DNA from: Flectonema sp. DT1601
Lineage: Eukaryota > Euglenozoa > Diplonemea > Diplonemida > Diplonemidae
Direction of reading: 5' to 3'
Length of the DNA stretch: 64,000 nucleotides
Assembly: GCA_964019425.1 (NCBI GenBank)
Contig: OZ025803.1
Span: 62,001-126,000 of the forward strand
This document shows, one piece after another, positions 1-11,065 of this stretch; within the stretch, counting starts at the first letter, position 1; each line of letters begins with the position of its first letter. The position numbers and the translations under genes were made by a program. Under the pieces are notes generated by a model. It worked only from the letters and a program-made list of their open reading frames with translations, did no database searches and was not told the origin of the DNA.

Positions 1-1632
1 TTCTCTCATACGGTCTTCCATATCGTCACCGTGGGATAGCTTTGAGAGAAGTGACATGTAGGCGCTCGTATCATGTTCTCCATCAAGACCGCGATCGTAT
101 CCCATTCCGTGAAGGATTTGATCGATATGACCATCCATAGATTGTTGATTATGAGAATAAGGATCTGATAATGGATTAGTGTTACTCTTTATTGATTGTG
201 TTAGCTTCGTGACTGCTGTTTTAACTCGAACAATATCAACTCCGTAATCGGGTATTGGATTATCTGACCACCAGTAGTCATCATTTTGACATTCTTCAGG
301 TTGTTTACTCATAATGTTTTTATAAATATTCTGATCGGAACACGACCACGTTGCAAATACCACTCCTGGACATAACATGCAACACAATTGACGACAGACA
401 TCTTTATCAGTCTCGTTTAATGATCGAAGAAGACTTCTTCCTGTTAGTCGAGTTGTCAGCATGTATTTGATTCCCGGGGAGTTAAATCCAGTCCCTCTTT
501 TGTTATTATCATGGAATGAACAATAACAATAAAGGTAGTTGATGATGTTGCGGATTCTTAAACGAGATTCTAATCCAAGTTTTGTATTTGAATGGAGACC
601 AGAACAACTGTTTTCAAGTATCAAAAGAGATGAAGCAGCAGCAGCCCAATGAAGGATGCCAACAGTGCTGTGTAATAATGTGAAGCAAGCTGCTGATTGA
701 GTCAAACTATACTTCGAAGGGTTGACAATCATATTATAAACTAAAGTAGACATCCACCTTTCCTCAACTGCCAGCGATGGAATTTCATTCTCATCAAACT
801 TCCGATGGCAAAAAAAACATTTTCCTCCTAAAATGACAGCTGGGTGATCACAATCACAACTAATATCAGTCGCAATACACCCCCTGAGATCTTCATGTTT
901 TCCAGTAAAGTGACCATGACTACTACACATTGAATGAGGATCACACGATAGCAGTGTGATGGTCTCTCCTCTTTTGATATCTTTAACAGATGTGATGAAC
1001 ATCTTTTCATTAACAATCGACAACACGCTGTTAGGAGAGTTGTCTACTGTTGACGCTCTCAATAAACTACTAAACTCCGATATGACTGCGGGATGACCAA
1101 TTCCATTGTCTGTTACAAAAGCAGGAGAAGAAACCTTCACAGACCACTGCTTAGGAGTCACAGCATCAACAACTGGAAACGATGAACTCAAATACGGAAT
1201 TCGGTATGTTTGTCTGGCAGTTTCCTGAGCTGCACTGTTCTGAGCAATCAGAACTTTATCAGAAAGTAGAGTCACAGCAGATGTTATATTACGAGATGCT
1301 ACTAAAGTAGAGTTGTGTAGTACTAATAAGTCCTCACTTTGATTCTTTATTCTATCACCTCGTGTTGGGACTCCTTCTGTGTGCCATTTTAAATTAACTC
1401 GTTTTGCTAATATAGTCTGCTCTCCTTCAATTTGAATTGAGTGTCTTCCATTCTTTTGACCCTTTACAATTCCCCAAGCTCCGTTTAATTCACATCTTGA
1501 TATCAATCCGGTGATCTCAACTGTACTGCCTGTTCCGAATCCCCAGTCTGAAAATATGGTCTTTCGGAGAATGACAACGACGATTACAATCACAATAACT
1601 ACAACTACAGTAGAGAGGACGGCTTCATCCAT
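1..1632 (-). CDS. SET-domain (SMYD-like) protein with N-terminal membrane anchor, 3' part missing
   Basis: A frame opens at an ATG at 1632 and stays open for 544 codons to the left edge. Residues 5-22 are an almost unbroken Val/Ile stretch (TVVVVIVIVIVVVIL), a signal anchor or transmembrane helix. Residues ~37-75 look like a small beta-barrel (KOW-like; ELNGAWGIVKG). Residues ~190-230 fit the C-terminal half of a SET domain: PNS in place of the usual NHxxxPN, then ITSVKDIKRGETITLLS, matching the DIxxGEExTxSY signature. A Cys/His-rich stretch follows (CSSHGHF, CDCDH, CFFCHRKFD), as in SMYD-type lysine methyltransferases. The classical N-terminal SET motif is not obvious and the NHSC core is degraded, so activity is doubtful. 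The family normally methylates histone or other lysines; the membrane anchor is unusual. The remainder resembles nothing I recognise. Confidence 0.6.
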   Translation of the reverse strand, partial: MDEAVLSTVVVVIVIVIVVVILRKTIFSDWGFGTGSTVEITGLISRCELNGAWGIVKGQKNGRHSIQIEGEQTILAKRVNLKWHTEGVPTRGDRIKNQSEDLLVLHNSTLVASRNITSAVTLLSDKVLIAQNSAAQETARQTYRIPYLSSSFPVVDAVTPKQWSVKVSSPAFVTDNGIGHPAVISEFSSLLRASTVDNSPNSVLSIVNEKMFITSVKDIKRGETITLLSCDPHSMCSSHGHFTGKHEDLRGCIATDISCDCDHPAVILGGKCFFCHRKFDENEIPSLAVEERWMSTLVYNMIVNPSKYSLTQSAACFTLLHSTVGILHWAAAASSLLILENSCSGLHSNTKLGLESRLRIRNIINYLYCYCSFHDNNKRGTGFNSPGIKYMLTTRLTGRSLLRSLNETDKDVCRQLCCMLCPGVVFATWSCSDQNIYKNIMSKQPEECQNDDYWWSDNPIPDYGVDIVRVKTAVTKLTQSIKSNTNPLSDPYSHNQQSMDGHIDQILHGMGYDRGLDGEHDTSAYMSLLSKLSHGDDMEDRMRE

Positions 1633-2107
1633 TTGAGAGGGATGGTTGTTTTATAAATATAAACACAACCAGAACTGAATCATGAATACCTGTTTCAGAG
1701 AGGAATATTTAAATCATTTTTAATAACGTGTCGTATCGTTATTAGATACTCAAATAAGGCACAGTGAGTTATTCTCTTGAATAGAATTTATCACAAAAAA
1801 AAAAAAGAAAGAGAGAAAAAAAAACCATCAGTACAGCAGGCAAACTGTTAATTAGCGAACCGGAGATATTCTTTTCTTTTTTTTTTTTTTTTTTTTTTTT
1901 AAATTTGACACAAATCAAAGCAGTGTAAAATGGTACGAGAAGGGAAAAGGGAAAAAGGGGGGTTAAGCAAAAAGAAATCTGCCTTAGATTCCAGCTTTGG
2001 TGCTTAATCTAGATAAGTGTAAAGTGATCCATAAAACATAAATTAAATAATCAAAAAAAAAAAAAAAATGAAAATAGAACACCCGCTATCACAGGGTGAA
2101 GATGAGG
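1633..2107. other. Intergenic spacer, A/T homopolymers
   Basis: No gene is seen. The spacer holds a T run of about 24 (1878-1901), an A run at about 2053-2067 and several A/G-rich stretches. It separates the start of the SET gene from the 3' end of the giant gene, both on the minus strand. Confidence 0.6.
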
Positions 2108-5100
2108 TTACCAATCGTCTTCAGACACTACAACTGTTCCATCAGTATCTCTCTCAGGAATAAATGATAAAACAGGATTATTTATAACATCATTAACCAG
2201 GACGTCATCAACCTGACTACTGAAATCTTGATAAAGTCGTAGTAGTGGTCCCCAACACTGTTCAACTAATTTTGATGAGACAGAAGGAAGGAAGTCATGC
2301 GGGGTCTCAGGATCAAGTACCCCAAACAAATCATAATCAGCTCCCATAATAACTCCAACAAACCGAACACACATAGTCGGGCGAGACAGTAAAAATGATT
2401 GCAGTTCAAGTCCGTCTAAACGCAATTTAAATCGTAACCCAGCTCCAACGATCCCCTGAATTAACGGAACTTGTAATAAAGATTCGTGTAATACTTTTTC
2501 AATTCGTTTTTTGTTAAATTTTCCAGTAATTAAAAAGTCATCCGGATCGCTGAGGGGACCGACGCTAACAGCTTCAAAAGAAGACATCAAGGCGTCCTCA
2601 CCTCCAATTCGACCCTCAACCTTAAAAGAGGTTCCAGAATCAGACATAACGATGTTAGTCTTTACCTTATCAATACCAACAATAGATATGCAAGCAGAAA
2701 ATGAAATGTTTACAGTTGAAGGGGGTCCCAGAACGATGGAAACGTCAATGCCGGAGCTTCCCTCAACTTTTTCAAGTGAAAGGATTCCGATGACGAGATG
2801 ATGAATGGTCGCTTTTATAATAATTGAATCAGACGATGGTGACCTCTGAACGATTCCTTTTCCACATTTACCAAATATTTTAATTGTTCCTGTGACTGAA
2901 TGACTGTTTTCAGAGAGAGTTAGTATCGCATCCTCCAGTGCGATATCTTTTGGAATCCAATCAGGAACATCACCTCCGATGGATAATAAAGCGAATTGAG
3001 GAACTAATGAAATCGGAACAAGTGGAGAGTACGCAACTATCGCTAAGTCGGAACTGCTGATGTCTATTTTACATCTGCAAGCTAGAGCGCTATCAAAATA
3101 AAGAGTTCCAGAGATATGTGCTTCATTAACACTCAGAGAAGATGGACTGCTATCAGGAGTACTAAAGAACACTTCCAAAGACATGTTGAGTAGTTTTGTC
3201 CCGGCTATTCCAAGAGGTTCTATCCACTCCCCGCTGATGAGGTCTCCAGTTAGTCTCAGCAGGCCATCATCCTCAATACTTGACTCTCCACACGCTAAAA
3301 ACTTCATTCCTCCCCAACAAATTTCAGTTTGTAAAAATAAATTTTGAATCGACTCACCCCCAGCTAATACAAGCGTCACATCACTTGTTGTCGCAGTAAT
3401 ACTTTCTAAACACATTGGACCAACCTTTACTGATAAGGTCATCACTGATGATGAATAATCATCACAATGATACACACCAAGACATGGTTCTTCAGGTAAT
3501 AATAATGACAACAGGTGCATTATACCAGAGTCAGATACGGAAGCAGATCCTACAACTGGAATATTGATCTCACCAATAATATTAACACCACGACGAAGTA
3601 TTAAAGGGGTTTGACAATTTATACCAATCGTGAAACTCTGACTAGGAGAGTGAAGTGGTGATGATTTAGAAACAATGAAATCTGATGATGTCAATACGAC
3701 GATATTCTTTTCAAGGATTGGAGGTACAACATAAAGTAGTCCTGGAGCATGAGGGAATGTTCCTATTGGAAGCCAACCATCAGACAGTTCAGTAGTAATG
3801 TAAGATATCAGTGAGGAGGACCATTTTAATGTGATTGAACAATTACCATTCAATCCAACATACTCCGAAGCAATAGTTCCTCGATATTCTAATCTTCCTA
3901 ATTCTTTAGTGTCCGCAGGGGGTTCGTTTGATTTCACAAGTTTAAAGTCTCTCAAATATAAGTTTTCAATAACCTCAGTTTCCACATACCACTCAAAAGG
4001 ATTCCCAGCTGGTAACACTTGTGATAGCGGAGACAACTCTAACCCGGTGACTCTGATGCTGCTTTTCTTTTCTTTTATATATTTTCCAATCCTTCTCGAG
4101 AAATCTTTTATTTCAGAAAAGGTTCCATCAGTTTGAGATTCCGACAAGCAGCCTGTCGCAGAAGGCTGCAGCAACACACCCAAATCCCAGTCGAATTCAG
4201 CGTTTCTACTTGGGCGGAGATCTACTTGTGGAATCCATCGAGAGGGAGCGTTAGCAACTGCGCTGATGCCAGTCAGTGATGCTGAAATCCCTTTTTTCAT
4301 TGTGAATACAAGTTTCCAGTACTTCATCTCAGGAGATGGTTGAACGACGCTGATGAAGTTGCTTCCCGCTTGTGATACCTGCTCGAAATTATGTTCTTTA
4401 GACTGTCGCTGATAGAGATACGCTTGTCCAGTAACATCACCTCCGTATCTCAGGATGACGTGACTTAGATGTTGAGGACGCTCAAAATTGAAGAAAACAA
4501 CACTACCGTGACGGACTTGAACTGCTATTTCTGGTAAGCAAAGCTCATTACGAAATGAAGAGACTTGTAATCCATTTGGTTCAATACCTTCACTACTAAC
4601 TGAAGAAGGTCTAACAATTGTACTCATTTGATGAGTTGATTTTATCCAATTAATATGTTGAAGAAATATCTGTTGAGGAGGTTCTTCATTATCCGTGGTG
4701 ACGGTGACGCTATTCAATACTAACTTCCATATCGGATAGCTACCCAGAAAGACCCAATCACACCTTGACAGGTCATTTATGTGTAGGTGTGTTGCTACCA
4801 AATACCATTTCAATTCCTTACCATCAGACGTGTGAGGATTCGCCGACACATAAATTGAAAACTCACATCGGCTGTTGTGATGAGCATCGCGGGTTGTTTG
4901 GATAAATATTCCGCAGAATGCCTGAGATCGACCAGGTGTTGTTGCGCAGACGAGTCCTTCTCCAACTGACAATGCCACTGCAGAAGTAGCTGGGTTATTA
5001 CTATCAAGAATAGGTGATAATGAGAAAATACTCCTCTGTGAGAGTTGAACTGGATTGATTTTTGGTGAAAAGTACGAAAACGGATACACATCCCGATCAG

Positions 5101-8100
5101 AACAGCCTTCTGGAACTACTCTACAGATTTGATAAGCAGACGAAAGTCTTTCATCAAAACACAACTCCGATAAACATCCAGTAGAAGTATGAGGAGAGTA
5201 CCATGCGACGTGATTAACATTTGTTCTACTGGAAGTTCTTATCCTCCAGAATGAAGCAGGTAGCCTGATAGGTATAGATATCTTTGCTGCAACACCAGAA
5301 GGAGATGCTTTACTTAAAGTATTCCAAGTTGATCCATCATAACTCGATTCTATTGTCCACGTGCCCTTTAAAACTCTGTTGTGAGTCGTCACGAGGACTA
5401 CTTTCGCAAAAGCCTGCGCATTACTACCAAAATCGTATTGAAGGCATGAGTCACCGCTGTCTAACTCAACAACATAATCTTCTTTATTACTATCCAATAA
5501 TAATAATGATTGTTGACTAAGCTCACCTGCTACAGTTGCAATTGGACCCCTGTAACTCTGACGTCGAATAGATTGTAATATGCATTGAGAATCGTGGCAT
5601 TTTGAAAGTGTTAGTTTCCAAAATTTAAAAGAACCAAATGGAGACCAACAAGCATGTCCATGACAGTCAACAACGTTAATTTGAATTAATGGCTTCCAAC
5701 TAACACCATCTTTACTAGCACTTAGAAGCCATGTTGATTCCTTACAGGGGTATTCAGTTGATGAAGAAGTCGTAATTGTGATTTCACCAACACCGCAAAC
5801 AGCTGAATCAAATGACAATGTTTCATTCTGTCTGAATGGAACTCCTTTTGAAGAATTATTTTTATTAGATGAGAATAACAACTCTAAATCCATATCACTT
5901 CCAATACTCTCATCTACAATATCGACGTCCTGATGGTGACTTAACTTTATTGTTTGAGGAAGTGAATGAACGTTCTGCATTGGTAACTTGAGCCATTCAA
6001 CTCTTGTAATTGACGATTGTACTTTAAAAGGACAGAGTAAGATTCTCCAAAATCTGTGAGAAGTTCTAACTGTTGACAACACCCACGTCGCGACACCAGA
6101 TTCACCAACTTTGAGTTTTCCTGTCGTGTGCCAGACTTGCGTATCATCAGACCATTGAACTCTAAAAGTATTTTCATTAGATGACGATCCTCGAGAGTTG
6201 AACGCTCGGCATCCAACAAACAGTTGCGGACTATTCTTCAAGTCAGTTAGTATCCATGAACCCTTTTCTAATATCATCCATCCAAGTACTGATGGTAATT
6301 TTATAAAATGTTTATGAGCATTCATTGAATGAGGTCCTTCCACTACTCCAACACTACTGTAGTGAAGCCATTCTGAACCAGAGAAAACTAAATAACCATC
6401 TGCTGAAGGAAGACGTGCGACAACAAAGACCGAATCCGATGCAAAATGAGCTGGTAATTTTGAAAACGAATCACGGTAGTTTTCATTGCTCGGGGTCCCT
6501 AATTTCTTTACTGCTCGAACTGGTTCATTCTTTGCTAAGCTCCAGTGTAAAACATTCCCGTCTTTGAAAAGTATTATTTCATTAGTTTCACTGCCGAATA
6601 TATTTGTAGCTGTGTCAATCCCTTCGGTAAATTGAGGAGGCAGTGACTTGAATGCATCAGTTGACTCCGGGTGAGACAGAGAGCAGACTGAACCAATTGC
6701 ACAACCTTTATCTAAATCCCAAAGGATATAATTATCTTCACAAAATAAATATAACTTATGAGGATCTGACTGCGGAGATGAATACAAGGCTGCATCAAAC
6801 CCAATATCACTAAATGGTGGAGGTAGTCCAGAGAATCGATTATGAAGTCTGACATCAGAAGCTGACTGCTGAAGGGGTTGTAACCTGCTATGAGACCAGG
6901 CAACGAATCGAGTACCTACAAATAATAATACTACATCACTTGGGTTATTATTCTTACCTAATAATGGTATAGCACAATGTTTTGGTAACCATCCACATGT
7001 TGATGAGGATTCCCAACTAACAAGACCAGTGTAAGGACTAGTTTGAGTAGATGGACACAGTGATCTCAGATTCAAAACGAGAGGAGCAGTTGTTGTTACT
7101 TCTGCTTCACTCTTCAGAGAATAGGTTTCTAAGAAACTAAATTTTGAATTTCTAGTTGAACCACTCACACTGTACCAATGCACTCGGTGAATCACATCTC
7201 CGACTTCACAGTTTTCTAAAGTTATCCTCCAGGCTTTACATTGAATGTGTTCACCCCACCAGGTGTCAGCGCAACATATTCGATGTCTAAATGAAGAGAG
7301 ATGTCTCCAAGTACTTCCATTAACAGATGCTTCAACATGAATGATTGAACCTTTTTTAAATATCGCAGCCACTTGAAGGTATCCAAAGTTTTGAGGCGAC
7401 TTAAACAGGAATGATAAAGTGTGCCTGTCAGATGATTTCTCTACTTCAAACACACCCAACAAGTTCTTAGCATCATAAGGAACAAACGTGTGATCATTAT
7501 GTAAAACAGACCTAGAACTTTCTACTAAAGAGATCAAACCTTCTGACGGGATGACTTCAACATCAGTTAAACGACTTAATTCACATTCAGTCTCTCTCTG
7601 AGTTGCTGGTCCGACTACCTTCGTAGAGTATGTTTGCTTCGCTTTGTCATATGAGGAACACTTCGAAGTATCAAAAGGAGCGAACTCAAATAAATGTTTT
7701 GATAATTGTTTCATCAAAACTCCAACATTCCCTGAGATGTGTGCTGGTAGTACATGAAACACACTTAGAGAATCAGTCAGCAGGTGAACCCCATCAAAAT
7801 CCTCAGACACGAAATCCCATGTAACACACCAAGCCTCTGATAATAAAAATACTAAGTTCGAATCTCGGTAGGCGCAAGAATCGATTCCAGAAACTACCAT
7901 TTCTGATGGTAGTTTTGCAAAAGGTCCAGTGACACCAACAACAGAACGACTAATTACAGTTGAATTAGAAACATCATATTCAATAACATCACTTCCTTTG
8001 ATGATAAAAGAAACTGTGCTTCCAGGAACTGATATCGCTGTTGTAATCCCAACGTGGAAGTCTTCAGGTAGATTTCTAAACTTCGGATGATCACCAATAT

Positions 8101-11065
8101 GATAAGGACCACTATGAACTCTTTTATTACAAAGATGATACTCTGCCCAGATAGGACCTGTAAACACATACGCAACAGAACTTGAATACGCTTTCTCATA
8201 CACCACAGCATCAATCCCACCTAAAAATGGAAATGATGTGAGTGCCGGATGTGTTCTTGTTGGTTGAATTTTAATAGTTATTTTCTTTGCAGATAAGTCA
8301 AGAGTACCCGCGGTATCTGCCCAGAAGAATATTGTTTGTGAACTGAGGTCAAGTGAACCTGGTTTGAGGTGATGAAGAAACGCTCGTTGAGACTTAACTC
8401 TGACAGCTGCAGCAAGTATATTTATATTCGGTAGTATCGCGTGGTTAATATCACTCAACTTACTTATTGATAAGCGAGCAGCTGCGAAGGGTCGACGAGA
8501 AGATTCCGAAAGCGGATCTCTCGAAGACGCTTTCGTATTTTCAAAAAATCTCGTCTGCGCTTTAACCGCCTGGTCAGTAGCAGCAAGTGATGCTCTCTGC
8601 TGTCGATCATCCCAACTTTTAATATCTCTCGCCATCTCTTCGTCTCTTTTCTTATCTTCTTTTATAGCTGATTCTCTATCTGCTTTACTGAGGTGTAGCA
8701 TTGATTCTCTTCTGGTCTTCTTCTCTCCAATGGGTATGTCAGTCGTGTGTGTGTTTATTTTTACGGTACTTCCTAAAGTACTTGATCGACGTTTAACATC
8801 AATAATCTTAACAGTATTTGCTTTGTGTCTTTGACCCTTTTCTTGTCTCCAAAGGTTGTAGGCAACAAGAAGCTTAGCTATCCAATCACTTACTGGTTTT
8901 GGAATTTGACATTCCCAGAAGAATACAATTTGAGCTTTACAACCTGATCTATAAAGTCGTCTAACAGCATGAAGCTTCTCAACATCATGTTGGGTAGGAA
9001 GAGTGTTTGTTGACCTAATCAAATAAGAAGCTTCCTTTGGAGCTTCCAACACCACTGGTAACATAAACTGACGTAATATTGCACACTTTCGATGACTAGA
9101 AAGAGCAAGCATGTCTAAAATACATTCAACATCAGCACTGTTACTTACAATATTTCTAGTTGAGTCAGAGGCAGTTGACAATAATCGATCTGATGAGTCA
9201 TCAATAACGTGACCAGAATCTTTAAAGACGTAGCAACCATAGTGAAGCTCTCTGTTTATTATTTCTCTTGGGAAGTAGAAGAGTCCCCTGTCTCCAACAT
9301 TCTGTCCAAAACTGGGAGCCACAACTAAATAAATAATATCGTTGATAATCTTTTGACCTAATATTCTAATCGCATGTAGTAATCCTCCCTTACACCTACT
9401 GGGGCCAATTATAGCTCCTTGTTGTAACCAAAGAGGCCGCCACTTACAGCCGGCAATGACTGCTCGTTTAGCAGCGTGCATACTCCAACAGACAGCCCTA
9501 ATCGAATCGAATAAATCACGACCAGGTGGAGGAGGATCCAAAGAGAAGTACGCTCCTTTTCTTCTACTAGCTGCTGCTCTGTGTAGATTAAATGAAGTAG
9601 TCGAACTGTAAGACGTCCAAGATGCCCATTTTGATCTGCATTGAGACACAGAAAACGGAGTCATATCGAGAGGTAAGACACCGTGTCTTATTATTGATAA
9701 ACAAACAGATCTTAAGTCACATCCAAACCCAATAGAAGTGTCATTACTACGACAATGACGAGCTGCTGCTAATGTATAAAGAAGATCACAAGGACTGTCT
9801 TCTTGTTGTGACAGAGCAAGGATAGCTGCTGCTGGAACAGATAAATCTTGTTCACCAATGTCGATAACTGTCGGTTGATCACATACTAGGAAGTTAACAT
9901 TTGGAGGAATTCGTCCAGGTCCAAAATGTTCATGAAGTGATAGGTCTCTTGGATCGTATTCCGCAGGTAAGAGTCCACCACCACCATAGAATCCTTGTCT
10001 TATAAAACTTTTACCACATCGTGAACTACAAAGTCGTAAACCAAATTCAATTCCAGAAGCCTCGACAATCATTTTCACGAGTTTCGCAAATGCAGATTTA
10101 CTAAAAACAGGAACATCACTACTCTGTTGAGACTTTACTAAATAACTGAGCTCAGTAGGAAGTATTGATAACAAGTAAGCATGAGGTGTCTTTTTAAAAA
10201 CACAGCCTTCGATCATATCAGTCGGAGTTCCACAGTAGCTGCATCTCGGCAGCTGTTCCTCAGGAGGTGGGAGAACTAATTCCTCAATGTTTGGAGAACT
10301 AGGAAACTCACAACAAGATGATGACGTTGTTTTGTCTAACCAAGCATGCATGCATTCAACACAACAGATTGAGAAGATGTAATTATTTTCTTTCAGACAA
10401 GTATAAATTTCCTTCCATTGTTGGACTATAGCTTTGTCGGATGCGTCCTGTAGTCTGGTTGACTTCGCCATTTCCTGCAATAAGAAATACTCCACATCAA
10501 CCATTGATTGACCGAGTACTTGTCGTTTACAATAAATACAACATGTTACTGCAATGTGAATATTTGAATTAGCCAGACACAGTTGACGGATGTATTGATA
10601 TTTAGGAGTGGTGGCGTCGACAACAACTTCCGTAAGCTGAGGTGTCGATGCGATGATATCTAACAATCGCTTTGCTGCTTGAGGACCGAATTCATTATTT
10701 GATAACTTTAACTGAGTCAGGTAAGGATGACCAGCTAATTCTCTTCTCATCTCTGCTAAGTGTTCATGAGTTAATGAACAGTTAGACATTGATAGGACTG
10801 TCATTTTAGTGAACTGTAAACAAGCGACTACAGGAGTCAACCCTCTCTCTCCGAAGTAAGCATTATCAAGAATTACTTCTGCTAAAGGAGACTGTTGGAG
10901 TAGTTTAACAAATGAACTGATCGGTTTCACTTGTAAGTCTTTACACTTACTTCTGTAGATCTCAATAATCTCTGATGGGTTTTCAACAGTTGTGAACTTA
11001 GTGGGTCGGATACCTCCTCCGAGTGTAGATGATGTGGAAGACATCGTCTCAACGTCATTCATCAT
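2108..11065 (-). CDS. Giant (~2,985 aa) protein: LRR, Cys-rich region, papain-like pseudopeptidase, hemopexin-like and discoidin-like repeats
   Basis: The open frame extends upstream to 11140 only through a GTG in a CA-rich tract; the ATG at 11065 (MMNDVETMSS) is the likelier start. Order by residue: ~50-150 leucine-rich repeats; ~170-300 CxxC pairs (CIYC, CVEC, CSYC); ~370-610 a papain-like (C1) fold with Q before the nucleophile site, the GGLLHAIRILG strand and a SFGQNVGDRGLFYFP tail. In the usual alignment the Cys is Ala (EQDLSVPAAA) and the NSWG Asn is lost, so it is probably inactive. Next come a charged helical stretch (~720-855), hemopexin-like blades (~945-1125 and ~1360-1605), several discoidin/F5-8C-like beta modules ending in W-R-I/L (~1200-2255), and a beta-rich tail. 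It has no signal peptide or membrane helix. It is intronless over 9 kb. The role is unknown; a scaffold or binding protein is an inference. Confidence 0.75.
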   Translation of the reverse strand: MMNDVETMSSTSSTLGGGIRPTKFTTVENPSEIIEIYRSKCKDLQVKPISSFVKLLQQSPLAEVILDNAYFGERGLTPVVACLQFTKMTVLSMSNCSLTHEHLAEMRRELAGHPYLTQLKLSNNEFGPQAAKRLLDIIASTPQLTEVVVDATTPKYQYIRQLCLANSNIHIAVTCCIYCKRQVLGQSMVDVEYFLLQEMAKSTRLQDASDKAIVQQWKEIYTCLKENNYIFSICCVECMHAWLDKTTSSSCCEFPSSPNIEELVLPPPEEQLPRCSYCGTPTDMIEGCVFKKTPHAYLLSILPTELSYLVKSQQSSDVPVFSKSAFAKLVKMIVEASGIEFGLRLCSSRCGKSFIRQGFYGGGGLLPAEYDPRDLSLHEHFGPGRIPPNVNFLVCDQPTVIDIGEQDLSVPAAAILALSQQEDSPCDLLYTLAAARHCRSNDTSIGFGCDLRSVCLSIIRHGVLPLDMTPFSVSQCRSKWASWTSYSSTTSFNLHRAAASRRKGAYFSLDPPPPGRDLFDSIRAVCWSMHAAKRAVIAGCKWRPLWLQQGAIIGPSRCKGGLLHAIRILGQKIINDIIYLVVAPSFGQNVGDRGLFYFPREIINRELHYGCYVFKDSGHVIDDSSDRLLSTASDSTRNIVSNSADVECILDMLALSSHRKCAILRQFMLPVVLEAPKEASYLIRSTNTLPTQHDVEKLHAVRRLYRSGCKAQIVFFWECQIPKPVSDWIAKLLVAYNLWRQEKGQRHKANTVKIIDVKRRSSTLGSTVKINTHTTDIPIGEKKTRRESMLHLSKADRESAIKEDKKRDEEMARDIKSWDDRQQRASLAATDQAVKAQTRFFENTKASSRDPLSESSRRPFAAARLSISKLSDINHAILPNINILAAAVRVKSQRAFLHHLKPGSLDLSSQTIFFWADTAGTLDLSAKKITIKIQPTRTHPALTSFPFLGGIDAVVYEKAYSSSVAYVFTGPIWAEYHLCNKRVHSGPYHIGDHPKFRNLPEDFHVGITTAISVPGSTVSFIIKGSDVIEYDVSNSTVISRSVVGVTGPFAKLPSEMVVSGIDSCAYRDSNLVFLLSEAWCVTWDFVSEDFDGVHLLTDSLSVFHVLPAHISGNVGVLMKQLSKHLFEFAPFDTSKCSSYDKAKQTYSTKVVGPATQRETECELSRLTDVEVIPSEGLISLVESSRSVLHNDHTFVPYDAKNLLGVFEVEKSSDRHTLSFLFKSPQNFGYLQVAAIFKKGSIIHVEASVNGSTWRHLSSFRHRICCADTWWGEHIQCKAWRITLENCEVGDVIHRVHWYSVSGSTRNSKFSFLETYSLKSEAEVTTTAPLVLNLRSLCPSTQTSPYTGLVSWESSSTCGWLPKHCAIPLLGKNNNPSDVVLLFVGTRFVAWSHSRLQPLQQSASDVRLHNRFSGLPPPFSDIGFDAALYSSPQSDPHKLYLFCEDNYILWDLDKGCAIGSVCSLSHPESTDAFKSLPPQFTEGIDTATNIFGSETNEIILFKDGNVLHWSLAKNEPVRAVKKLGTPSNENYRDSFSKLPAHFASDSVFVVARLPSADGYLVFSGSEWLHYSSVGVVEGPHSMNAHKHFIKLPSVLGWMILEKGSWILTDLKNSPQLFVGCRAFNSRGSSSNENTFRVQWSDDTQVWHTTGKLKVGESGVATWVLSTVRTSHRFWRILLCPFKVQSSITRVEWLKLPMQNVHSLPQTIKLSHHQDVDIVDESIGSDMDLELLFSSNKNNSSKGVPFRQNETLSFDSAVCGVGEITITTSSSTEYPCKESTWLLSASKDGVSWKPLIQINVVDCHGHACWSPFGSFKFWKLTLSKCHDSQCILQSIRRQSYRGPIATVAGELSQQSLLLLDSNKEDYVVELDSGDSCLQYDFGSNAQAFAKVVLVTTHNRVLKGTWTIESSYDGSTWNTLSKASPSGVAAKISIPIRLPASFWRIRTSSRTNVNHVAWYSPHTSTGCLSELCFDERLSSAYQICRVVPEGCSDRDVYPFSYFSPKINPVQLSQRSIFSLSPILDSNNPATSAVALSVGEGLVCATTPGRSQAFCGIFIQTTRDAHHNSRCEFSIYVSANPHTSDGKELKWYLVATHLHINDLSRCDWVFLGSYPIWKLVLNSVTVTTDNEEPPQQIFLQHINWIKSTHQMSTIVRPSSVSSEGIEPNGLQVSSFRNELCLPEIAVQVRHGSVVFFNFERPQHLSHVILRYGGDVTGQAYLYQRQSKEHNFEQVSQAGSNFISVVQPSPEMKYWKLVFTMKKGISASLTGISAVANAPSRWIPQVDLRPSRNAEFDWDLGVLLQPSATGCLSESQTDGTFSEIKDFSRRIGKYIKEKKSSIRVTGLELSPLSQVLPAGNPFEWYVETEVIENLYLRDFKLVKSNEPPADTKELGRLEYRGTIASEYVGLNGNCSITLKWSSSLISYITTELSDGWLPIGTFPHAPGLLYVVPPILEKNIVVLTSSDFIVSKSSPLHSPSQSFTIGINCQTPLILRRGVNIIGEINIPVVGSASVSDSGIMHLLSLLLPEEPCLGVYHCDDYSSSVMTLSVKVGPMCLESITATTSDVTLVLAGGESIQNLFLQTEICWGGMKFLACGESSIEDDGLLRLTGDLISGEWIEPLGIAGTKLLNMSLEVFFSTPDSSPSSLSVNEAHISGTLYFDSALACRCKIDISSSDLAIVAYSPLVPISLVPQFALLSIGGDVPDWIPKDIALEDAILTLSENSHSVTGTIKIFGKCGKGIVQRSPSSDSIIIKATIHHLVIGILSLEKVEGSSGIDVSIVLGPPSTVNISFSACISIVGIDKVKTNIVMSDSGTSFKVEGRIGGEDALMSSFEAVSVGPLSDPDDFLITGKFNKKRIEKVLHESLLQVPLIQGIVGAGLRFKLRLDGLELQSFLLSRPTMCVRFVGVIMGADYDLFGVLDPETPHDFLPSVSSKLVEQCWGPLLRLYQDFSSQVDDVLVNDVINNPVLSFIPERDTDGTVVVSEDDW

